Shown: piece after piece, positions 1 through 8,649 of the stretch | Position numbering within the stretch: position 1 is the stretch's first letter | Layout: each line of letters begins with the position of its first letter | From: Flavobacterium sp. | GTDB lineage: Bacteria > Bacteroidota > Bacteroidia > Flavobacteriales > Flavobacteriaceae | Length of the DNA stretch: 64,000 nt | Reading direction: 5' to 3' | Assembly: GCF_030146175.1 (NCBI RefSeq) | Contig: NZ_JASLCE010000050.1 | Span: 13,446-77,445, forward strand | Made by a program: the position numbers and the translations under genes | Notes under the pieces: model-generated | What the model was told of the DNA's origin: nothing | The model's input: only the letters and a program-made list of their open reading frames with translations | Databases searched by the model: none

Positions 1-573
1 ATGGACACAATGACGTACTTAACCTTAAAAGCAACCGGATTGCCGAAAAACAGAATTATCGGTATGGGTGGTGCTTTGGATAGTTCCCGTTTTAAATATT
101 ATTTGTCAAAAGCATTGGATAAACCGTCTAACGATGTTCAGGGGATGGTAATTGGAGGGCATGGTGATACCACTATGATTCCGTTAACGCGATTGGCATC
201 TTATAACGGAAGCCCGGTTTCAAACTTTTTAGCGCAGGACGTACTGGATAAAGTAGCGGCCGATACGATGGTTGGAGGAGCGACATTAACCGGATTGTTG
301 GGAACATCGGCCTGGTATGCACCGGGAGCATCCGTTGCTTTCCTTGTAGATAGTATTTTAAACGACCAAAAACGTATGATTCCATGTTCGGTTTATTTGG
401 AAGGCGAATACGGTCAAAATGATATTTGTATCGGTGTACCATGTATTATCGGTAAAAACGGAATTGAAGAAATTGTAGATATCGCCTTAAACGATGCCGA
501 AAAAGCCCTTTTTGCGAAGAGTGCCGATGCGGTTAGAGCTATGAATGGCGATCTTAAATCTGTTTTGGCATAG
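1..573 (+). CDS. mdh: Malate dehydrogenase, C-terminal part (gene cut by window start)
   Basis: NAD-dependent malate dehydrogenase of the TCA cycle (malate to oxaloacetate), cytoplasmic. The visible 190 residues are the C-terminal two thirds of an LDH/MDH-type enzyme: the fragment opens in the conserved stretch around MDTMTYL, carries GGHGDTTM with the catalytic His (about residue 54 of the fragment), and ends in the usual C-terminal helix. The first Met at base 1 is an internal codon, because the Rossmann domain with GxGxxG is missing; the true start lies upstream of the window. A hairpin terminator follows. Identification is firm; the 5' part cannot be judged. Confidence 0.93.
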   Translation: MDTMTYLTLKATGLPKNRIIGMGGALDSSRFKYYLSKALDKPSNDVQGMVIGGHGDTTMIPLTRLASYNGSPVSNFLAQDVLDKVAADTMVGGATLTGLLGTSAWYAPGASVAFLVDSILNDQKRMIPCSVYLEGEYGQNDICIGVPCIIGKNGIEEIVDIALNDAEKALFAKSADAVRAMNGDLKSVLA

Positions 574-595
574 TCATTACGGAAGAAATAAAGAA

Positions 596-622
596 AGGCT
601 GCGTAGGGCAGTCTTTTTTTTT
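596..622 (+). terminator. Rho-independent terminator after mdh
   Basis: A 7-bp stem (596-602 with 608-614, one G-U pair) with a 5-nt loop is followed by a run of eight T. It lies 23 nt after the mdh stop and separates it from secDF. Confidence 0.75.
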
Positions 623-641
623 GATAATATTGGCAAATTAA

Positions 642-672
642 TTGGTTAATCTTTTGGTAAATTATATATTTG
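642..672 (+). promoter_or_regulatory. Candidate secDF promoter (Bacteroidota type)
   Basis: TTG at 642-644, a 20-nt spacer, then TATATTTG at 665-672 match the flavobacterial consensus TTG-N17-23-TAnnTTTG. The -7 element ends 40 nt before the secDF ATG. Confidence 0.6.
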
Positions 673-712
673 CTCGTTTTTGAAAAAAATGAATAATTAA
701 TATTTAGTAATA

Positions 713-3670
713 ATGCAGAATAAAGGACTCATTAAATTTTTTGCAATACTTTTTGCACTGGTAAGTATTTACCAGCTATCCTTCACATTTGTTACCAATA
801 ATATCGAGAAAAAGGCGAAAACCTTTGCGAACGGAGACTCTAAAAAAGAGTTGTTCTATCTGGACTCTATTGGTAAAGAAAAAGTTTTTTTAGGTCATAC
901 TTTTAACGAAGTACGCGCTAAACAAATTAATAAAGGTCTTGACTTAGAAGGAGGAATCAACGTGATTCTTCAGATTTCGGTTAAAGACGTGTTGAAAGGA
1001 CTAGCGAATAATTCTAAAAATCCAGTTTTCAATAAAGCGCTTGCAGAAGCAACCAAAAACAGAGAAGGTAACCAAAGTTATTTGGACGCTTTCTTTATCG
1101 CTTTTGACAAAGAATCAAACGGAACAACGAAATTGGCATCACCTGAAATCTATGGAAACAGAAATTTAAGTGATGTAATCAAATTCGATATGTCCGATGC
1201 ACAAGTGAAAGCTGTGCTACGAAAAAAAGTGGAAGAGTCTGTAGAAAGTGCTTTCCGTGTATTAAGAGAGCGTATCGACAAATTCGGGGTTACACAACCA
1301 AACATCCAGAAATTAGGAGAATCAGGAAGAATCTTAGTTGAGCTTCCAGGTGCTAAGGATGTAGACCGTATTACAAAATTATTACAAAGTACAGCGCAGT
1401 TAGAATTCTGGGAAACGTATAAAACAGACGAAATCGGAAACTTCCTTTTGGCGGCTAACGAGACGTTAAAGAAAACAGAAAAAGCAACAGTTGAGACAAA
1501 AGAAGCTGCTAAAAAGACAGATATTGACTCATTGTTAACGAACAAAGCAACCGATTCGGCTGCAGCAAAAAAAGGAAACAATCCGTTATTGGATTTAGTA
1601 GTAGGTGGCGGACAACAAGGAAGTCCGGTATTGGCTTATTTTAATCCAAAAGATACTGCAAAAGTTAATTCGTATTTAAAAAGAGACGATATCCGTTCTT
1701 TATTACCGGCAGAACAGCGTTATGTACGTTTTGCATGGGGTAAATTAAATCCGAAAGCACCAAACGTAGTTGAATTATATGCGTTAAAAGCAAATAGAGA
1801 AGGCATTCCGCCAATGAGTGGAGGGGTGATTACCGATGCAAGAGAATCATTTGACCAAATGGGACGTCCGTCTGTAACCATGCAGATGAACGCAACAGGA
1901 GCGAAGAAATGGGAAGAGTTAACCGGGAAAGCGTATACGCAACAAAGTAACATCGCTATCGTATTGGATAACATCGTATATTCTGCACCGGGAGTATCTT
2001 CAGGACCAATTGCAGGAGGACGTTCTGAAATTTCAGGAGTGTTCGACGTAGCGGAAACAAAAGACTTAGCGAACATCTTAAGAGCAGGTAAATTACCGGC
2101 ATCGGCAGAAATCGTACAATCAGAAGTTGTAGGTCCGTCATTAGGACAACAAGCTATCGATAACGGTATTACATCATCATTAGTAGGTTTATTATTAGTA
2201 TCCCTATGGATGGTATTCTATTATGGTAAAGCAGGTTGGTATGCCAACATCGCTTTAGCAGTGAACTTATTATTCCTTTTCGGAATCTTAGCAAGCTTAG
2301 GTGCGGTATTAACCTTACCGGGTATCGCGGGTATCGTATTAACTATGGGTACTGCGGTGGATGCGAACATCATTATCTATGAAAGAGCAAAAGAAGAATT
2401 GCGATTAGGGAAGTCGTTAGACGAAGCAGTACGTTTCTCATTTACATGGAGAGGTGCAATGTCGTCGATTACCGATGCCAACGTAACACACGTATTAACC
2501 GGTTTGGTACTATTGATCTTCGGAACAGGACCAATCAAAGGTTTCGCAACAACATTATTGATCGGTATCTTTACTTCATTGTTTACATCAATTTTCATTA
2601 CCAGAATGTTATTAGACTGGGGTGTAAGCAGAGGAGCTAAATTACAATTCTCAACATCTGTTACGAAAAACTGGTTTACAAACTTCCATTTCGATTTCTT
2701 GAAAATTAAAAAATGGACGTATTTATTCTCCGGATTAGTAGTAGTAGTGAGCTGTATCTCTTTTGCAATTAACGGATTGGACGAAGGTGTGGATTTCGTT
2801 GGAGGTAGAACCTTCCAGGTGAAATTCGAAAAAGCTATCGAGCCATCTGAAATTGCTGACGCTTTATCAAAAGAAGACGTATTCGGAAGTGCTGAAGCAA
2901 AAGTATTTGGTGATGCAAATCAGTTAAAAATTACAACGAAATACAAAGTTCAGGAGACAAGTTCTGAAGTAGATAAAGAAGTAAACGAGAAGTTATATAA
3001 TGCTTTAAAACATTATTACTCTAATGATATTTCGTATGACAAGTTTGTAAATACATTCGACGGTAAGAAAATCGGGGTATTACAGGCTTCAAAAGTAAGT
3101 GCAGCGGTATCAGACGATATCAAAACCAACTCCTATTGGGCGGTATTGGGATCTATGGCAATTGTATTCGTGTACTTAATGATCTCATTCCGTAAATGGC
3201 AGTATTCATTAGGAGCGATTGCAGCGGTAGCACACGACGTTATCTTCGTATTGGGTATTTACTCATTATGTTACAAATTCATGCCATTCCACATGGAAAT
3301 GGACCAGCACTTTATCGCAGCGATCCTAACGGTTATCGGTTACTCGATGAATGATACCGTAATTGTATTCGACAGGGTACGTGAATACCTTGCCGGTAAT
3401 ACAAAAGGACACTTTAACGATATCGTAAACAAATCGATTAATACAACCTTATCAAGAACAATCAATACATCGTTAACTTTACTATTGGTATTGTTAATCA
3501 TGTTTATCTTCGGTGGTGAGTCAATCCGTGGATTTATCTTCGCGATGTTGGTTGGTATTACAGTGGGAACTTACTCTTCTTTATTTATCGCTACACCGGT
3601 TCTTTGTGATACGGTTACAAGAAAAGAAAGAGAAGAAATTGAAGTGCGTCACAACAAGACAGAAGAATAA
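713..3670 (+). CDS. secDF: Protein translocase subunit SecDF (fused SecD-SecF)
   Basis: RND-type accessory subunit of the Sec translocon in the inner membrane, using proton flux to help pull proteins into the periplasm. At 985 residues it is a natural SecD-SecF fusion, normal for Bacteroidota. The SecD half starts with one TM helix (about 8-28) and GLDLEGG at 75-81, has a large periplasmic domain, and TM4 with VDANIIIYERAKEEL near 550. The SecF half begins near 690 with GVDFVGG and has NDTVIVFDRVRE near 880. Residues about 240-290 hold a Lys/Ala-rich insertion. It is monocistronic, with its own promoter-like site upstream and a strong hairpin downstream. Confidence 0.97.
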   Translation: MQNKGLIKFFAILFALVSIYQLSFTFVTNNIEKKAKTFANGDSKKELFYLDSIGKEKVFLGHTFNEVRAKQINKGLDLEGGINVILQISVKDVLKGLANNSKNPVFNKALAEATKNREGNQSYLDAFFIAFDKESNGTTKLASPEIYGNRNLSDVIKFDMSDAQVKAVLRKKVEESVESAFRVLRERIDKFGVTQPNIQKLGESGRILVELPGAKDVDRITKLLQSTAQLEFWETYKTDEIGNFLLAANETLKKTEKATVETKEAAKKTDIDSLLTNKATDSAAAKKGNNPLLDLVVGGGQQGSPVLAYFNPKDTAKVNSYLKRDDIRSLLPAEQRYVRFAWGKLNPKAPNVVELYALKANREGIPPMSGGVITDARESFDQMGRPSVTMQMNATGAKKWEELTGKAYTQQSNIAIVLDNIVYSAPGVSSGPIAGGRSEISGVFDVAETKDLANILRAGKLPASAEIVQSEVVGPSLGQQAIDNGITSSLVGLLLVSLWMVFYYGKAGWYANIALAVNLLFLFGILASLGAVLTLPGIAGIVLTMGTAVDANIIIYERAKEELRLGKSLDEAVRFSFTWRGAMSSITDANVTHVLTGLVLLIFGTGPIKGFATTLLIGIFTSLFTSIFITRMLLDWGVSRGAKLQFSTSVTKNWFTNFHFDFLKIKKWTYLFSGLVVVVSCISFAINGLDEGVDFVGGRTFQVKFEKAIEPSEIADALSKEDVFGSAEAKVFGDANQLKITTKYKVQETSSEVDKEVNEKLYNALKHYYSNDISYDKFVNTFDGKKIGVLQASKVSAAVSDDIKTNSYWAVLGSMAIVFVYLMISFRKWQYSLGAIAAVAHDVIFVLGIYSLCYKFMPFHMEMDQHFIAAILTVIGYSMNDTVIVFDRVREYLAGNTKGHFNDIVNKSINTTLSRTINTSLTLLLVLLIMFIFGGESIRGFIFAMLVGITVGTYSSLFIATPVLCDTVTRKEREEIEVRHNKTEE

Positions 3671-3690
3671 CATTTTTTCAAAATACAGAA

Positions 3691-3718
3691 AAGGTCCGCT
3701 AGTAGCGGACCTTTTTTT
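3691..3718 (+). terminator. Terminator after secDF
   Basis: A perfect 10-bp stem (3691-3700 with 3704-3713), a 3-nt loop and a T run; a strong intrinsic terminator 20 nt after the secDF stop. Confidence 0.9.
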
Positions 3719-3784
3719 ATGCGGTAATTTTTTTATATTTAAAATACGCTTTCCGCCGAAATTTCGTTATTTATGGTATGGTAG

Positions 3785-3816
3785 TTGCTATTTTAAAAAG
3801 CAAATACTTATATTTA
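3785..3816 (+). promoter_or_regulatory. Candidate promoter of the ExbB/ExbD pair
   Basis: TTG at 3785-3787, a 21-nt spacer and TATATTTA at 3809-3816, one mismatch from TAnnTTTG. It lies 27 nt before the ExbB-like start and just after the secDF terminator. Confidence 0.4.
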
Positions 3817-3843
3817 ACCCCTATAAAAACGAATTTGTAAAAC

Positions 3844-4551
3844 ATGATTTTTAATTTTTTGTTGCAAGCGAACCCGGTTCCGGCAGAACCAGTTGTAAAT
3901 GAACCAGTAGTGGCCAATACAGCGATCGAATCCGTTAATTTTTTTCAGTTGATCATGAAAGGTGGGGTTATGGTAATCCCAATCTTTATCCTGTTTTTCC
4001 TTACGGTTTATATCATTGTGGAACGGTACCTGTATATCAAAAAACAAACAAAATTGGATAACTCGTTGATCAACGAATTAAAATACCAGTTAAATTCCGG
4101 AAATATCCAGTCGGCGGCAATGATTTGCGACAAATCAAATACAGCTTATGGAACGGTATTGCGCAATGGGGTAAACACTATTGGCCGACCAATTAACGAG
4201 ATTGACCTGGCTTTGGAAAAAAGCGCCAATATCGAAATGGGATTAATGGAAAAGAAATTGGGGTATTTGGGAATCGTTGCCGGTATTGCGCCAATCTTAG
4301 GATTTATCGGAACCATTTCCGGGGTAATCAAGATTTTCTATACGATTTCGATCACCGAAAATATCAGTATCGGAAATATATCCGGTGGTTTATATGAAAA
4401 AATGATCAGTAGTGGTTTGGGGTTAATTGTAGGGGTAATTGCCTATGCAGCCTATCACTTTTTTAATATGATGATTGATCATTTTGCACTAAATATGCAG
4501 CGTCAGGGATTAGAATTTATCAATGTTATTCAACAGCCAAATACGAAATAA
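3844..4551 (+). CDS. MotA/TolQ/ExbB proton channel family protein
   Basis: Inner-membrane proton-channel subunit that works with an ExbD/TolR partner to energise TonB-dependent transport or envelope constriction. The 235-residue protein has TM1 near 36-62, a cytoplasmic loop, then TM2 with GIVAGIAPILGFIGTISGV near 140-165 and TM3 near 183-205, the standard ExbB/TolQ topology. The N-terminus carries a Pro/Val/Glu-rich stretch before TM1. The partner gene starts 5 nt downstream. No TonB is next to it, so whether it serves TonB or Tol-like work is not visible. Confidence 0.9.
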   Translation: MIFNFLLQANPVPAEPVVNEPVVANTAIESVNFFQLIMKGGVMVIPIFILFFLTVYIIVERYLYIKKQTKLDNSLINELKYQLNSGNIQSAAMICDKSNTAYGTVLRNGVNTIGRPINEIDLALEKSANIEMGLMEKKLGYLGIVAGIAPILGFIGTISGVIKIFYTISITENISIGNISGGLYEKMISSGLGLIVGVIAYAAYHFFNMMIDHFALNMQRQGLEFINVIQQPNTK

Positions 4552-4556
4552 GCACA

Positions 4557-4952
4557 ATGAGAATCAAAAGAAATAGACGTTTTCACGCCGAAGTAGCAAC
4601 CTCTGCTTTGAGTGATATTATGTTCTTTTTATTGTTGTTTTTCCTGATTATTTCCACGTTGGCGAATCCGAATGTGATCAATCTGATGTTGCCAAAGGCC
4701 GAGGCTAAGGAAACCACCAACAAGCAATTTATCAGCCTTTCCGTTACGGAAGATAAACACTATTTTGTTGACAAACAGGAAGTGCCTTTTGACGAACTGG
4801 AAACCAAATTGCTGGAAAAACTGGGTACACAAAAAGAACAAACCATAGTAGTGCGAATCCCGTATAACCTTCAGGTACAGGATTTGGTCGATCTATTGCA
4901 GATTGGTGTTCGAAATAAACTGAAATTTGTAATCGCAACCGCGAAGAGTTAA
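4557..4952 (+). CDS. ExbD/TolR family biopolymer transport protein
   Basis: Periplasmic/TM partner of the ExbB-like channel. The 131-residue protein has a basic N-terminus, one TM helix (about 20-40) starting with LSD, where Asp20 is the conserved protonatable Asp of ExbD/TolR, and a C-terminal periplasmic domain (about 50-131). It starts 5 nt after the ExbB-like stop, so the two are cotranscribed. A hairpin with T run follows at 4967-4990. Confidence 0.92.
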   Translation: MRIKRNRRFHAEVATSALSDIMFFLLLFFLIISTLANPNVINLMLPKAEAKETTNKQFISLSVTEDKHYFVDKQEVPFDELETKLLEKLGTQKEQTIVVRIPYNLQVQDLVDLLQIGVRNKLKFVIATAKS

Positions 4953-4966
4953 TATAAAAAGTAAAG

Positions 4967-4990
4967 AAAGTGGCGAGAGTCACTTTTTTT
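4967..4990 (+). terminator. Terminator after the ExbB/ExbD pair
   Basis: AAAGTG (4967-4972) pairs with CACTTT (4981-4986) around an 8-nt loop, followed by further T residues. The stem is short, so strength is moderate. Confidence 0.6.
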
Positions 4991-5013
4991 ATGCCTTTAC
5001 CGATCAATACTTT

Positions 5014-5700
5014 ATGAAGCAATTTGTGTTATGGATGCTGCTTTTGGGAGGTGTATCAGGACCTAAAGCAGATTTTAAAATAGTTTTTGAAGAAGCGTTT
5101 ACCAATGCCCGTTTAAAGCAATGGAATCAGGTTAATGGCAATTGGGAAGTCGATAGCAAAGAAAAGCTTGTAAAAGGCAGTAAAAATAGTGATTGGGCGA
5201 TTCTGACAGCAAAGAAAGAAATGCCGGATAATTATGTATTGACCTTTTCGACTCTGGTTGAACCATCGGCTTATTTGTTTGAAGTGATGCTAAATCTGCA
5301 AAAAGAAAAATACCTCGGAATTTTATACAACCAGTTGGAAGGAAGAGTAGCAATAGAAGATCGTTCGTTTTTTGTCAATCCGGAAAAGGAGCGTGGTTAT
5401 ATCCGAACAACCGGACATATCGGAAAATTGCCAAAAGTAAAAATCCCGATGTCGAAACAATGGTTGGACTGGAAGATTCAGAAAACCGGGACTACTTATT
5501 TTGTCTGGATCAATAACGAAGAGATTCTAAAATTTACGGAACCAGCCGAAATGATCAAAAGCAACGGGAAGTTTGGTTTTGCCATAAATGGTTCGGCACA
5601 GCTAAAAAATGTCATTCTGTATAAGCAAAAGAAAGTGAAAGTACCGGAAGGATTCACCGGGAAGCCTTATGAACAGCCGTTTTTCCTGTTTTCAGAATAA
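5014..5700 (+). CDS. Secreted protein with concanavalin-like (DUF1080-type) fold, function unknown
   Basis: A 228-residue protein with an N-terminal hydrophobic segment (about 3-19) that looks like a signal peptide ending before ADFK. The mature part alternates short beta strands with motifs such as WNQVNGNWEV, YFVWINNEEILKF and GKFGFAINGSAQLKNVILY. This pattern is typical of the jelly-roll domains in DUF1080/3-keto-disaccharide hydrolase and laminin-G-like proteins. No catalytic residues can be assigned. It probably acts in the periplasm or at the surface, perhaps binding sugar. It is transcribed alone, between two terminators. Confidence 0.7.
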   Translation: MKQFVLWMLLLGGVSGPKADFKIVFEEAFTNARLKQWNQVNGNWEVDSKEKLVKGSKNSDWAILTAKKEMPDNYVLTFSTLVEPSAYLFEVMLNLQKEKYLGILYNQLEGRVAIEDRSFFVNPEKERGYIRTTGHIGKLPKVKIPMSKQWLDWKIQKTGTTYFVWINNEEILKFTEPAEMIKSNGKFGFAINGSAQLKNVILYKQKKVKVPEGFTGKPYEQPFFLFSE

Positions 5701-5731
5701 AAAAAGCCCGTTGTAGTACAACGGGCTTTTT
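5701..5731. terminator. Bidirectional terminator between converging genes
   Basis: Perfect 14-bp stem (5701-5714 with 5718-5731) with A run on one side and T run on the other, so it can end transcription on both strands, between genes ending at 5700 (+) and 5750 (-). Confidence 0.9.
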
Positions 5732-5749
5732 TAATGGGGATGTTAATTT

Positions 5750-7195
5750 TTATTTGCAATCATTATATTCGTTAACAATATTAATGAGATTTTCTGAGTT
5801 TTTCAAATCAAACGCTCCTTTTTTTATCTCAGATGCTAAATTTTTACATCCGGATAGGTATTCTGCCAGTTGAATCGACAGTTTGTCGTTGTTTCTTTTG
5901 TCGACCATCTGTCCTTCCGATTTCGATTTTAATTTGATCACAAAGCGATCGTCTTCTACCGGATCAACCAAAACCGAATTGTCTTTGCTGGTATAGATAA
6001 CCCGATAAAAATAGGCATTGTTAAAGCCCAGCGACATCGCATTGGATAGTTTTTTCATCGCATCGCCTTTTACTTTCATACCCTCGAAAGCCGTTTCGGT
6101 TCCGTCGCTGTTTTTAACGTAGAATTTGATATTGTCTTTTGCCTGTAACGTTATCGTGCGTTCTCTTCCTTTTTCGTTTTTGTATTTGATCGAAACATTT
6201 TTACCGTAATTATCGATCGCGTCCACAACCTGAGTATCTCCGGTCTGATTAATATCCAGTTTCTCAAATTGCGCCGTGATAATTCCGTCATAACGCACGC
6301 CTTTTTCGTCAAAGGCATATCCGTTTACATTATAAATATTACGGCTGCGTTCTTTGGCTAATTTGATCTTTTCTTTTAATAAATTCTGGTTATAACTTTT
6401 AGCCTGGCGTCCCAGCGTAATATCGCGGTAAACCAGTTCGCCGACTAACTCTTTTACAAACGAACTGTTATCCGGTCCGGCAAAACGTTTTTCGGCATTG
6501 TAGCTAAACTTACTGTCGTTAAACAGCGTTACTTCCACCTCGTTATTCATATTGCCCGTAGCGCGTGCTGTAGCGACCTGAATATTGTCCAGATCGTAAA
6601 TGCTAACGGTGTTATTATTGCCAAAAGCAGTATAATTGGACGACATGGCCTTTCCTACGATATTCGTTCCGGCCGTTCCGCCAAACATAATCGTTCCGTC
6701 CATTTTGACAAAAGGACGGTAGCGGGCTATTTTTTCTTCCTTGTCTTTTTTGGAAGCGACAACCTCCATTTTGGTTTTTAAGGTTTTGTCGCCAATACTT
6801 TCCCGTTCGGTATTGAAAAAGGTTTCGATTTTAGCGGCATTAAATCCGTTTTTATCAAACAATCCGTATTTGGCAGATATAAGATGTAGCATAATCCGCG
6901 TTGGACTTAATGAGTTGATCAATACTTCATACGGGATTTCCGTTTTTTTGGCTTCGTCGGCCGAGGTTAGTAATAACCATTGATTCAATATGGTTTTACC
7001 TTCGGACATGCCTTTGTATTCTACGGTAAACTGTTTGTTTCCGGACAGGTCAAATAGTTGATATTGATCGCGAACCGGTTCTTTAAAGATCGCTACTTCT
7101 TTTTCGTCTATCAATACCCGATCTTTTTTGGTTGTGATCTTTTGGGAGAATGAAAGAAATGGAAGTAATAGGAGAATAAGTGTAATTTTTTTCAT
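5750..7195 (-). CDS. Secreted protein of unknown function
   Basis: A 481-residue protein with a clear signal peptide (MKKITLILLLLPFLSFSQ, cleavage probably after FSQ). The rest is soluble and Lys/Asn-rich with no motif I recognise. It contains a segment listing homeostatic-looking features (FVKMDGTIMFGGTAGTNIVGK near 165-185; repeated YDG/YNV turns), consistent with beta structure of a periplasmic or surface protein. It is a single-gene unit: terminators lie on both sides. A conserved hypothetical protein of flavobacteria is the safest label. Confidence 0.75.
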   Translation of the reverse strand: MKKITLILLLLPFLSFSQKITTKKDRVLIDEKEVAIFKEPVRDQYQLFDLSGNKQFTVEYKGMSEGKTILNQWLLLTSADEAKKTEIPYEVLINSLSPTRIMLHLISAKYGLFDKNGFNAAKIETFFNTERESIGDKTLKTKMEVVASKKDKEEKIARYRPFVKMDGTIMFGGTAGTNIVGKAMSSNYTAFGNNNTVSIYDLDNIQVATARATGNMNNEVEVTLFNDSKFSYNAEKRFAGPDNSSFVKELVGELVYRDITLGRQAKSYNQNLLKEKIKLAKERSRNIYNVNGYAFDEKGVRYDGIITAQFEKLDINQTGDTQVVDAIDNYGKNVSIKYKNEKGRERTITLQAKDNIKFYVKNSDGTETAFEGMKVKGDAMKKLSNAMSLGFNNAYFYRVIYTSKDNSVLVDPVEDDRFVIKLKSKSEGQMVDKRNNDKLSIQLAEYLSGCKNLASEIKKGAFDLKNSENLINIVNEYNDCK

Positions 7196-7283
7196 GCAAA
7201 TTTTTAATTATATGTTATTTTGTTGGTTGGTCGTTAAATATACTATAAATAATGTAATATATTGTGTTTTGCATGTTATGATA

Positions 7284-7317
7284 AAAAAAAGAGCCTGTTA
7301 TACATAACAGGCTCTTT
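7284..7317 (-). terminator. Terminator of the tpiA operon
   Basis: Perfect 13-bp stem (7288-7300 with 7305-7317) and 4-nt loop; read on the minus strand it is followed by a U run (A run at 7283-7290). It lies 20 nt after the tpiA stop. Confidence 0.9.
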
Positions 7318-7337
7318 ATATAAAAGATAAAATACGT

Positions 7338-8090
7338 TTATACCGCATTGACAATAGCAGCAAAATCATCCGCTTTTAAAGCCGCACCGCCAATTAGTCC
7401 ACCGTCTACATCGGGTTTCGAAAAGATTTCTTTGGCATTATCCGGTTTTACGCTGCCACCATATAAAATGGAAACGTTTTCGGCTACTTCGCGACCGTAT
7501 TTGTCTTCTACCGTCTGACGAATAAATTGGTGCATTTCCTGCGCCTGATCCGGAGTGGCGGTTTCGCCGGTTCCGATCGCCCAAACAGGTTCGTAAGCCA
7601 ATACGATGTTTTCCCAGGCCTGCGCATTCAAATGGAATAATCCGTCTTTTAACTGATTTTCCACGATGTTAAAATGTTGTTGATTCTGACGGTCTTTTAA
7701 CTCCTCACCAAAACAGAAAATCACGCGTAGTTCGTGTTTTAAAGCCGTATCAACTTTATTAGCCAGTAAAGCATCCGTTTCATGAAAATAAGAACGTCTT
7801 TCGGAATGTCCCAGAATTACGATATCCACACCGATATTTTTTAACATATCAGCCGAAATCTCGCCGGTGAAGGCACCGCTTTCAGCCTGGTGCATGTTTT
7901 GTGCCGCCACACCGATATTGGTAAATTCCAAATGTTGTACCGCAGAAGACAGATTTACAAACGTAGGCGCTACGATAATTTCCACCTCTTTATCGGAAGG
8001 CAATTTTTCGATCAGATCGTTTAATAAATCCTCGGTTTCATGTGCATTTTTATGCATTTTCCAGTTTCCTGCAACAATACTGTGTCTCAT
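7338..8090 (-). CDS. tpiA: Triose-phosphate isomerase
   Basis: Cytoplasmic glycolytic enzyme interconverting dihydroxyacetone phosphate and glyceraldehyde 3-phosphate. The 250-residue protein has all family marks: Asn9 and Lys11 in AGNWKM, catalytic His95 in LGHSERR, catalytic Glu167 in AYEPVWAIGTG, the flexible loop 6, and YGGSVKPDNA for phosphate binding. It is the last gene of a five-gene minus-strand run. Its ATG overlaps the TAA of the upstream TlpA-like gene by one base (TAATG), so translation is probably coupled. Confidence 0.98.
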   Translation of the reverse strand: MRHSIVAGNWKMHKNAHETEDLLNDLIEKLPSDKEVEIIVAPTFVNLSSAVQHLEFTNIGVAAQNMHQAESGAFTGEISADMLKNIGVDIVILGHSERRSYFHETDALLANKVDTALKHELRVIFCFGEELKDRQNQQHFNIVENQLKDGLFHLNAQAWENIVLAYEPVWAIGTGETATPDQAQEMHQFIRQTVEDKYGREVAENVSILYGGSVKPDNAKEIFSKPDVDGGLIGGAALKADDFAAIVNAV

Positions 8091-8590
8091 TATTTTAAAG
8101 TTTTTAAAGTCGTAATCAGGTTTTCGTCGTCGGCTTCAATAGCTTTGAACAACGCAATTTTTCCTTTTTTGTCCACTACCATATAACGTGGAATCCAGTC
8201 CAGTTTAATCGATTTTCCGAAAGCACCTTTCATACCGTCGGTCAATAGGTAATGCTCGCCGTTTACATTGTATTTTTCAATTCCTTTTTTCCAGGCTTCC
8301 GGTGTTTTATCGGCCGAAATAAACAAATATACGACATTGGTAAACTCTTTTTGCAGGTTGACCACTTTTGGCATTCCTTTGATACAATCCGGACACCAGG
8401 ATGCCCAAACATCGATCACAACGGTTTTGCCTTTGTATTTTTTTAGCACGTCTTTAAATGTAATTTCCTGACCTTCCAGGCTTACCATTTTATAGTCCAG
8501 ACTCTCTTTTGAGAATTCTTTTGGGGTTTGTGCATTTGTACAGGCGATCGATAAAACCAACATCAATGCCATAGCCACTATGTTTTTCAT
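8090..8590 (-). CDS. TlpA-like thioredoxin-family protein
   Basis: Periplasmic thiol-disulfide protein. The 166-residue sequence starts with a hydrophobic export signal containing Cys17 (SIAC), so it may be a lipoprotein or cleaved after TNA. A thioredoxin fold follows, with WASWCPDC and the active Cys66 and Cys69; the CPDC pair resembles TlpA/ResA types. The cis-Pro region is near WIPRYMVV. It sits between an ABC permease and tpiA, and is coupled to tpiA by TAATG. Its redox partner may be the DoxX-type membrane protein two genes upstream; that is inference from context. Confidence 0.88.
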   Translation of the reverse strand: MKNIVAMALMLVLSIACTNAQTPKEFSKESLDYKMVSLEGQEITFKDVLKKYKGKTVVIDVWASWCPDCIKGMPKVVNLQKEFTNVVYLFISADKTPEAWKKGIEKYNVNGEHYLLTDGMKGAFGKSIKLDWIPRYMVVDKKGKIALFKAIEADDENLITTLKTLK

Positions 8591-8649
8591 AAAAAGTTTT
8601 TTTAGTTTATTACGGATATAAAAATATAAAATCTTCTGTGAAGAAAATG

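Noticed and set aside
1150..2076. Two open frames of 143 and 118 codons antisense to secDF
   Set aside because: They lie wholly inside a well-supported gene, have no start context or family match, and their amino acid makeup is that of a shadow frame.
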